Assembly: GCA_964035575.1 (NCBI GenBank)
Contig: OZ037833.1
Location: 2,912,001-2,976,000 of the forward strand
Source of the DNA: Rhynchopus sp. YZ270_cl-10
Taxonomy: Eukaryota; Euglenozoa; Diplonemea; Diplonemida; Diplonemidae
Length of the DNA: 64,000 bases
Direction of reading: 5' to 3'
The translations under genes were made by a program, and so were the position numbers. A model generated the notes under the pieces. It ran no database searches. It saw only the letters and a program-made list of their open reading frames with translations, and was not told where the DNA came from. How positions within the stretch are numbered: the first letter of the stretch is position 1; each line of letters opens with the position of its first letter. This document shows positions 56,200 to 64,000 of the stretch, one piece after another.

Positions 56200-56271
56200 G
56201 GGCTCTTAGCTCAGTGGAAGAGCGCCCGTTCCGCATACGGGAGGCCGAGAGTTCGAACCTCTCAGGGTCCA
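56200..56271 (+). tRNA. tRNA-Ala(CGC), C33
   Basis: GGGCTCT/AGGGTCC, CCCGT-TCCGCAT-ACGGG; C at position 33. Discriminator A. Confidence 0.94.
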
Positions 56272-56348
56272 CAGTTTTTTTTTCCCCTGTTTTGTTTCTC
56301 CTGTGTAAATTGGTTCTCAGAGCTTTCACACCTTGCTCCCTAAAATGT

Positions 56349-56420
56349 GGCTGTTTAGCTCAGTGGTAGAGCACATCATCCGTAATGATGGGGTCGTGGG
56401 TTCAATCCCCACAGCGGCCT
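56349..56420 (+). tRNA. tRNA-Thr(CGT), C33
   Basis: GGCTGTT/AGCGGCC, CATCA-TCCGTAA-TGATG; C at position 33. Discriminator T as in the other Thr genes. Last tRNA of the block. Confidence 0.94.
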
Positions 56421-56527
56421 AGGTTTTTTTCAGAGCTCCCCAAGAATTTCCAACCTAACTTGGGGTTTGTGGGTTTGCGGTCACTGGTGCACACATGGCC
56501 TGTGGACGGGCAGGGACAAAAAAAATT

Positions 56528-56857
56528 GGGTGCTTGCGTTGTGTGCTGGATCGGGACCACCAGTAAACTGGCAATCCCACATCCAGTTCTAATATTTGAA
56601 GTGTGAAATAGAACGCAATCGGAAGATTAGTTTACACGAATGTAAGAATAATATCGTCATGGTAATATTCTGTACAGATTGTACGGGATTTACTATCATA
56701 TGAGAGTAGTCCGTCGCAGGCCACATCGGGCCCGCAACATGACCGGTCTTCACACAAAATTGTAAAAGAATTTTCCTTGGAAAAAATGTCTTTTTCAAGT
56801 TTTTGTTGTTGCTGAACGAGTTGTTTGGTTTCGAAGTAGCACACTAACTTAGCACCC
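56528..56857 (-). ncRNA. Structured RNA of unknown function, copy B (about 330 nt)
   Basis: Paralog of 40050-40374. On the minus strand it starts GGGTGCTAAGTTAGTGTGC, 56 nt after its class 2 element, and ends AGCACCC before an A/T-rich run. The hairpin corresponding to TTGGGCC/GGCCCAA is GCGGGCC/GGCCTGC here, and GTACG/CGTAC becomes GTACA/TGTAC. Loops vary while 5' and 3' ends are identical, so both copies seem under selection for structure. Confidence 0.8.
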
Positions 56858-56880
56858 AAACATGCAGCAAACATCGGAAT

Positions 56881-56913
56881 ACAAGACAGGGTCGTCTTGT
56901 TGGAGGTGGGTCA
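56881..56913 (-). promoter_or_regulatory. Class 2 element upstream of RNA B
   Basis: On the minus strand TGACCCACCTCCAACAAG then ACGACCCTGTCTTGT; first base 56 nt before the RNA start at 56857. Confidence 0.75.
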
Positions 56914-56967
56914 GGGTCTGGACATCCTCAAATGTGCACACCTAATACAACAGAAGAAAAGGAAAAA

Positions 56968-57086
56968 GGATTCAAGCACCCGGACTTCCCAGCTGGTCAC
57001 CCACGCCAGTACTATCCAGGCCTGCTGGTGCTTAACTTCTCAAATCAGGCGGGATGAGGTGTATTCACCAGAGTATGGCCGAATCC
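56968..57086 (-). rRNA. 5S rRNA: 5S rRNA gene 4
   Basis: Full-length 5S on the minus strand with the same sequence as gene 2 in the variable spot (GAATACACC). It stands about 55 bp from the class 2 element of RNA B, mirroring the 5S/class 2 neighbourhood at 42398-42448. Confidence 0.96.
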
Positions 57087-57140
57087 AATAATAGGTCTGG
57101 ATAGAAAAGCTGGGAAGACTTATTACCAGTCCGTTTTTAC

Positions 57141-57196
57141 CTGAGAAGTTAGACACCTCCAAGCCTGGATAGTACTGGCGCGGGTGACCAACTGGA
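57141..57196 (+). pseudogene. 5S rRNA relic
   Basis: CTGAGAAGTTAGACACC, GCCTGGATAGTACTGGCG and GGGTGACCAACTGG match the internal part of 5S with several changes; both ends are missing. Confidence 0.8.
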
Positions 57197-57470
57197 TAAA
57201 TACACCGAAAAATAGATCTAAATTGTCAGACCGGTTCTTAGCTGTGCGCATCCATAAAAAACTAAAAAAATACTTGCGTCAGAAAATCCTAGTGTGTTGT
57301 ACCGTGGTCCGATATTCTTTCGGTCCCGGGTTCAACACCTGAGACAGATAATATATTTTGACTTTTTCAGATTTTTCTCATTTTTTTGTCTCCTCACTCT
57401 TTCTGAGAATCTTCAAAATTGTCAAAAGTGAGAAATTTTTGGGAAAATGGCATATTTAGGGGCTCCTGAA
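57197..57470. other. Spacer, possibly with a decayed tRNA
   Basis: CCGTGGTCCGATATTC and GGTCCCGGGTTCAACACC (57302-57345) recall a D-arm and T-arm, but no cloverleaf can be formed. Nothing else recognised. Confidence 0.35.
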
Positions 57471-58880
57471 TCCATTATGAGGTCAGATGAATCAATCTGA
57501 GCATCACACATATCCTAATAGACAAAATGTCCGTTTATCAAAATACCTGAAAATGCCTCTTTATCCTATCTAAGGATGTCAGAAACCCTTAAAAGTGCAA
57601 AAATCTTGGGAATATAGGGTTTTTGGGCCATTCTGAATCCATTGCGGGGTCGGACGATTTGATTGGAGCATCAGAAGTATCCTAATCGGTAAAATGTCGC
57701 AAAAATATGGGCAAAATGCCTTTATACCCTATCTAAGCAATTAGAATGTGCTCTAAAACGCAAAAATCTTGGGAATATGGGGTTTTTGGGCACATCTGAG
57801 TTCATTGCGGGGTCGTACGATCAGATCTGAGCATCACATAATGTCTAGAATTTTACAGGTGCAACAAACACCTGTATTTTGGTGTAACATGCATATAACC
57901 ATATCTGAATACCTTAAATTTGCACGAAAATGCAAAAATCTTGGGAATATGGGTTTTTTGGGCACATCTGAGTCAATTGCGGGGTCGCACGATCAGATCC
58001 GAGCATCACACAATACCTAGAATTTCAACTATGCAATAAACATGTCTATTTTGGGTAAAATGGCTAATAACCACATGTAAGTAGCTTAAAAATGCTCTAA
58101 AATGCAATAATCTTGGGAATATGGGGTTTTTGGGCACATTTGAGTTCATTGCGGGGTCGCACGATCAGATCCGAGTATCACACAATGTCTAGAATTTCAA
58201 AAAAGCAACAATCACATGTATTTTGGTGTAAAATGCATATAACCATATCTGAATGTCTCAAATACGCATGAAAATGAAGTAATCTTGGGTATATAGGGTT
58301 TTTGGGCACATCTGAGTCAATTGCGGGGTCGTACGGTCAGATCCGAGCATCAGACAATGTCTAGAATTTTAGCTATGCAACAAACACCTGTATATTGGGT
58401 AAAATGGCTAATAATCATATCTAAATGGCTCATATATGCTCGAAAATGCAAAAATCTTGGGAATGTGGGGTTTTTGGGCATTTTTGAGTCAATTGCGGGG
58501 TCGTACGATCAGATTAGAGCATCACACAATGTCTCAAATTTTACAGGTGCAACAAACACCTGTATTTTGGTGTAACATGCAAACAACCATATCTAAATAC
58601 CTCAAATTTGCACGAAAATGAAGAAATCTTGGGTATATAGGGTTTTTGGGCCAATCTGAGTCAATTGCGGGGTCGCACGGTCAATTCCGAGTATCAGGCC
58701 CTCTCTACAACTTAGCCGGTGCTCAAACATAGGGGTTACAGGCAAATATACCTGTACACAGGCATATGACCTCTGTACGTACCTTCTTTTCACTCGAAAA
58801 TGCAATTTTCTTGGGTATATGGGGTATTTGAGCACATCTGAGTCAATTGCGGGGTCGTACGCTCAGATCCGAGCATCACA
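57470..58880. repeat. About 172-bp satellite, eight degenerate units
   Basis: The core TTGCGGGGTCGTACGATCAG recurs near 57648, 57811, 57981, 58154, 58325, 58497, 58669 and 58853, accompanied by ATCTTGGGAATATGGGG. Nucleosome-length unit; relatives flank the SL, tRNA and 5S genes. Confidence 0.88.
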
Positions 58881-58913
58881 CACTGTCTAACTGAGAAATA
58901 TTTTGAAAAAAGT

Positions 58914-59690
58914 CGATTTTTTGGTGAAAATATTTTTCACAGAAAATCGAATTTTACTATTAAGATTGGCTTTCGGCATGACCCAGTAAGGTTACTATGG
59001 GCCCCATGGGACATATACACCCGAATACCAGGCCGTATTTTCAAAAAGTTGATAATCCCAGTATATGGTATGGCCCTGTGGTACGAAATTTTTGGCCGAA
59101 AAAATCGACCAAAAAATCGTCATTTTTGGGGGTCACGGTGACAAAAAGTTGCATTTTTTCACGAAAAATGGTCGGAATGTGACTTGAATGGGCTCTAATG
59201 GGTATATTATGCACATAACATACCTAAATTATGTCGATATTTCACCGGCGGAGCCGAAAAAATCGATTTTCAGGGTGTGCAAAACTGTAAAAATGACGAA
59301 AATCGGAAAAATGACGATTTTTTGGTGAAAATATTTTTCACAGAAAATCGAATTTTACTATTAAGATTGGCTTTGGGCATGACCCAGTAAGGTTACTATG
59401 GGCCCCATGGGACATATACACCCGAATACCAGGCCGTATTTTCAAAAAGTTGATAATCCCAGTATATGGTATGGCCCTGTGGTACGAAATTTTTGGCCGA
59501 AAAAATCGACCAAAAAATCGTCATTTTTGGGGGTCACGGTGACAAAAAGTTGCATTTTTTCACGAAAAATGGTCGGAATGTGACTTGAATGGGCTCTAAT
59601 GGGTATATTATGCACATAACATACCTAAATTATGTCGATATTTCACCGGCGGAGCCGAAAAAATCGATTTTCAGGGTGTGCAAAACTGTA
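58914..59690. repeat. 401-bp tandem repeat, about 1.9 units
   Basis: Same unit as 32395-33968 (starts at 58997 and 59398). Two units fewer than the left copy explains the 802-bp change of offset. Confidence 0.97.
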
Positions 59691-62600
59691 AAAATCACCA
59701 AAATCCCAAAAATCACGATTTTTTTTGAAAAATATTTTTTTCAAAAAAATCGATTTTAAAATATTGGTTTGGCTTGTGCGGGGACCTGAATCTGGGGCAA
59801 CATACCCTGTGGGACATACTGGGCCCTATGCAAGGCCGAATTTTCAAAAATATGGTTGCCCCGGTAGACGGTATGGCCCTGCAGGTCAGTGCATCGGGCC
59901 AAAAATCATGAAAAAATCATGATTTTGGGGTCTGGCACCCCATGGGCACATATATCTGGGGGTGTGAAATATGCATGGAATCGACCGATTGGGGGTGTTA
60001 TAGGTCCTGGGGGCCCACATGGGCCATATTTCACGCTATTGGGTCACGGGAAAGTGATTTTGACATTTTTTCATCGATTTTAGCTGTGAGAACCCTTCAA
60101 AAACACTGATTTTGGGGTGTTTCTGAGACGGTACGCTATACCCAGGGTCATATTAGGTATTAGTCCGGTCGACTTTTTGAAAAAACGACCCCGCAATGGA
60201 CTCAGGGGTGCCAGATAGTGTATATGCACCAGAATGGATTCACGGGAAAAGTCAAAATTGGGTGTCAGATACATGCTGCCATAAGTGACGAATTTCAAAA
60301 GTTGAGATTTTTCGAAAATCAGGGTTCAGTACACGCTGTACCCAATCCTGGGGGCCAAAATTTTCAACTTTTTGAAAAAACGGGCGGTATATGGCCCTAA
60401 ATTGTCAAAATGAGTTAATTGCGACCTCGGACGGCCTCCGGAGATGAGTAGAAGTTTATTTACTGAAAAAAAAAGTCAAAACACAGGCAAAATCCCACCT
60501 TCCACAGGTACAGTCAAAACTTTTATCCAGATCTCATGTTTTTTCAAAAAATTTTAAATTGTTTTTATGACTAACACCTCCGAAATTTTTCCTGATAAGA
60601 TGGAATATGGTCCTGTCGTAGTATGCAGTGTGTTTGCAGGCAAAAATTTGCATTTTCTCGCCCCAGACATTTTTTTATACATAAAAGTGCATAAAGGGAC
60701 CCCTGACCCCAAAATCCGGGTTCCAGCTTTTTGAAGGGGTCACCCTACAGGCCACCTCAAAAAGTTGGCCCGTAGGGCCAACTTTTTGAAAAAACGGGGT
60801 TGCGATGTGTCCTGGGGGCCCGAAGGGCCCCCAGGACACATCGCTGGGAAAAAAATATTAGGTTTTTTGGGGTCTATATAGGGTTGCTGTGGGGGTCACA
60901 TGGCCGAAAAATGGCCATTTTTGGCCTATTTTTGGCCATTTTTTTAAGGTAAAAAATCCACTTTTTTTTTGTACATCCCCTTGCCCCCGGTAAAATTTAC
61001 CAAACATATGGCCCTGTTGGACATACTGGGCCCATGAGTCGGTCGCTGGATCACCAAACTAGTTGCCCTATTTGCTAAAATCATGTTTTCAGGGTCAAAA
61101 ATAGGGTGTTTTTTAGGGTCAAAAATAGGGTGTTTTTCAGGGGTATGTTAACCACGTATGTGTCTTAGGGACCAAATTTTCCAGGAATGTGAACCAATCG
61201 GGTCGCAATGGGTCCAGGGGGCCCGGAGGGCCCCCATGCAGGGAAAATTTGCAATAATCCTGGGCAATGCTGGGGGCCGATAGGGTGTGCCTATACACGT
61301 GTTTTTACGTGTTTTTGGGCACTTTTCAGGATTTTCGAAAATTTTTGCAACACCAAAATCAAAAATTTCGGTCTAGGAGGCCCATATCTGGAAAAAATCG
61401 ATATTCCAATGGCCTCATTGGGACATATTGGGCCCAGGACCCTATTTTCAGGTCCCAGGAAAAGCCAAAACAATAAAAAAAATAGCTCAGGCGACCCCCA
61501 AAAATAGGCGAAAAACAGCCATTTTTAGGGTGTTTTTTAGGGGTATTTTTACACACACAAATTGTTTACCATAGCACACCCCCAGGCTGCCTCAAAATTT
61601 TATCTTTATTTGATTTTTCCAACCCACATAGGGGTATTGGAGGCACAACTTTCACCAAGCCTGGGGAATTCGGCACTGCACACACACAACTGAAAAAGGC
61701 AAAAATCACCTGTTTTTCAAGGTGTCGCAGGGTAAATGTTGTTCCTTAAAAACCAAATTTTTTCTAAAAAATCGGCCCTGCGGGTGAAAAAACGACACTA
61801 TGGGGGGTATTCCAGGGTGTGGGGGCCCCAAAAATCCGGTTTAAGACCACGAGAGGGTCCGAATACACACCTGAGAAGGTCCCGGGGAGTAAAAAAATGG
61901 CCATTTTTGGGGGGTCAAAATCTCACTTTTTGGGGGGATGTTTGTATACCCAGTACCGACCCACTAGCTGGGATGCCCAACTTTTCGCGAATATGGGGGC
62001 CCGTAGGGCCCCCGGGGCCCAGGGGGCCCAAAATATCGTGTTGCAGATGCCAGGAGAACATGTTTCAATATTTTGGATACATTTTTCCATAAGGTCATTT
62101 TCAAAAGCACTGATTTTAGGGGTATTGAGCGAGGTACCCATACCCATGGGTTATCCTATATATTAGTTTTCACTCGGATGTGAAAAAACGATGTCGCAAT
62201 GGATTCAGGGGGCCCAAATAGGGTATATGGCCCAGGAAATTTTCAAAAAGTTGACCCAACCAGGTATACAGGCATACAAGCCGGTAGGTCAACAGATAGG
62301 GTGTTTTCCGCACCCAAAATATGGGGTCATGACCATGTGGGTCAGACCTGAATTGATAAATGTTTCGCACAGGTTTTCGCGAATACCCCCTCTATTCCGA
62401 ATGCGCTACAAGAGTTTTAAATTTTTGGCTATTTAGATTCACTTTTAAAAACAAAATGGGTCTCCAGAACACACATGAGGTTCACATGTACCTCTACAGA
62501 AACCTTGGTTTTGGTCGGATTTTGAGGCCAATTTTTGGGTTCCCACCAATTTCCTAGGGTATACTGGGATATTGCCCGTGTGTCCAAAAGTGATTTTTGG

Positions 62601-63311
62601 GGCCTTAGGACCCCGGAGAATCCATTTAACGGTCGTTTTTGCACCGGAAAGACCTATCTAGTACCCAAAAATCGAATTTTCATATTTTTGAAAAAGTGAC
62701 CAAAAATCGACTTTTTTTGGTAACATTGTATGGCATAAATTATTCTACATAATGTGTGATGCTTGAATAAAAACTTACGACCCCATAATGTACTCGGAAC
62801 TCACCCATGTAATTGTTGAGAAAAAAAAACTTTCCGAAAAAATGAAATTTCAACCCGAATATGCACATTTGGGTCATTTTACGGCTATGTAGGTCATTTT
62901 GTATGTGTTTTTCGATTATATAGGTGATTAGGATATGTGTGATGCTCAGATTAAATCGTAAGACCCCGCAATTGACTCAAATGTGCCCAAAAACCCTATA
63001 TACCCAAGATTATTAACTTTTCCAGCATATTGGACATCCTTAGGTATGGTTATAAGCCATGATACGGCTATTGCTGGAAAAATAGCCATAAATTGTGGTT
63101 GGTATTGATTTCAGAAATTATGTGATGCTTAGATCATGCCATAGACGCTTTTAATGGATTCATATGAGCTCATACTACCCATATACCCCTTCAGAAGCCC
63201 CTTTTGACTCTTATGAATATCCTTATATAGGCTTCCACTTGTGCAGAACCTTCTCAGTGTACAAGATGTTAGGTACAAAAAAACCATCATATTTTTTACA
63301 CTACTGGCATG
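59690..63311. other. Non-coding duplicated region (right copy)
   Basis: Near-identical to 33974-37595, including the two GC hairpins now at 60758-60788 and 60802-60844. No gene seen. Confidence 0.6.
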
Positions 63312-63317
63312 CTTCCC
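63312..63317 (+). promoter_or_regulatory. Class 1 box CTTCCC of SL RNA 6
   Basis: 47 nt before 63359; duplicated with the gene. Confidence 0.7.
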
Positions 63318-63358
63318 AGGACACGTCTGTACTCAGAACGTTGTAGAGAAAAAAGGCA

Positions 63359-63469
63359 ACCAACGATTTCTAAAGCTACAGTTTCTGTACTTCATTGGTA
63401 TGGAAGCATGAAGATTACTCTTCTCACACAACTTTGTCAAAACATGGCCAGTTTCGAAAGAGACTGGCC
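63359..63469 (+). ncRNA. SL RNA: Spliced-leader RNA gene 6
   Basis: Duplicate of gene 1 at an offset of 25,716, identical across exon, donor, Sm-like tract, hairpin and T run. Confidence 0.95.
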
Positions 63470-63745
63470 TTTTTTACGTTAGCATGATCGTCTTGTGCAC
63501 AAGAAGCAAACCCAAAAACACACACGATTCACACATGACATAACACACAAGTGCTTACTGCACCCCATTTTTATATCGCCTGCAAAACCATATTTGTGAC
63601 ACTTGTTCCCCTTCAGAAGCCACTGTTGACTCTGTCGAATATCCTTCTGTAGGATCACACTTAAGGATATTTTTATGTAGAACCTTCACAGTGACCAAGA
63701 TGTCAGGTACGAAAAAGCAACCGTATTATAGACATTGGCAGAAGG

Positions 63746-63751
63746 CTTCCC
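63746..63751 (+). promoter_or_regulatory. Class 1 box CTTCCC of SL RNA 7
   Basis: 47 nt before 63793; duplicated with the gene. Confidence 0.7.
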
Positions 63752-63792
63752 AGAACAAGTGGGTACCTAGAACATTGTAGAGAAAAAGGGCA

Positions 63793-63903
63793 ACCAACGA
63801 TTTCTAAAGCTACAGTTTCTGTACTTCATTGGTATGGAAGCATGAAGATTATATTCTTCACACAACTTTGTCAAAACATGGCCAGTTTCGAAAGAGACTG
63901 GCC
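63793..63903 (+). ncRNA. SL RNA: Spliced-leader RNA gene 7
   Basis: Duplicate of gene 2 at an offset of 25,716. The window ends at the position equivalent to 38284, so the duplication may contain further SL genes. Confidence 0.95.
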
Positions 63904-64000
63904 TTTTTTACGTTAACATCACCTTGTGCAAACCCAAAAAACACACATGATTCCCATGTTCTTCGAATATTTTGGTGATTAGGATATGTGTAATGCTCAG

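Larger units (their letters stand above)
54693..64000. repeat. Segmental duplication, right copy
   Basis: Counterpart of 31374-38284; continues to the window edge. It includes the stretch 55148-58323 that is missing on the left and has two 401-bp units fewer. Confidence 0.95.

Noticed and set aside
57295-57350. An additional tRNA gene
   Set aside because: D- and T-arm-like words are present, but stems do not pair and no anticodon arm exists.

Overview
The window comes from the nuclear genome of a euglenozoan protist, most probably a diplonemid. The decisive evidence is seven spliced-leader (SL) RNA genes. Each has a 39-nt exon beginning ACCAACGATTT, a GT splice donor right after it, a short Sm-like tract, and a GC hairpin followed by a T run. 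This matches the diplonemid SL as I remember it. The species was not determined; the exon seems to differ by a few bases from the SL I recall for Diplonema papillatum.

Layout. (1) 1-4214: the 3' part of a GC-rich gene for a large extracellular protein (LamG, HExxH peptidase-like, SGNH esterase, cadherin-like, LamG). (2) 5686-6250: remnant of a signal-peptide/WD40-like gene, followed by a 13-bp minisatellite. (3) 6905-30160: a head-to-tail stack of non-LTR retrotransposons (LINEs). Two are long and have intact reading frames (E1 to 19012, E2 to 27152), each with an RT, a restriction-like endonuclease and two OTU-like cysteine protease domains on either side of the RT. Truncated 3' ends, tandem 5' repeats and an 8-bp satellite follow. 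(4) 30161-31373: an AT-rich OTU-protease fragment. (5) 31374-38284: the left copy of a segmental duplication whose right copy runs from 54693 to the window end. (6) 37643-43153: an RNA-gene hub with SL RNAs, U6, 7SL/SRP, U2, U4, U5, U1, two 5S rRNAs and a structured RNA of unknown function. (7) 43237-56420: 46 tRNA genes on both strands, covering 45 of the 46 usual eukaryotic decoding species (only Leu-TAA was not seen). (8) 55643-57196: two more 5S genes, a second copy of the unknown RNA and a 5S relic. (9) 57420-64000: about 172-bp satellite, a 401-bp tandem repeat and the right copy of the duplication.

How it works together. Cap donor (SL RNA), cis-splicing snRNAs, SRP RNA, 5S rRNA and a near-complete tRNA set sit in one island of about 20 kb, bordered by satellites and duplications. 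Two upstream motifs at fixed distances divide the non-tRNA genes. A CTTCCC box lies 47 nt before SL, U1, U2, U4 and U5. A TGACCC/CCTCCAAC element lies 56 nt before U6, 7SL and both copies of the unknown RNA.

Most unusual: 11 tRNA genes of ten decoding species (all three Ala, elongator Met, Lys-CTT, two Thr, two Arg, Gly-GCC) encode C instead of the near-universal T at position 33, while the initiator tRNA keeps T33. A tRNA-Leu(TAG) gene is split by a 985-bp palindromic element with an 11-bp target duplication. U1 and U2 both have changed splice-site recognition sequences.
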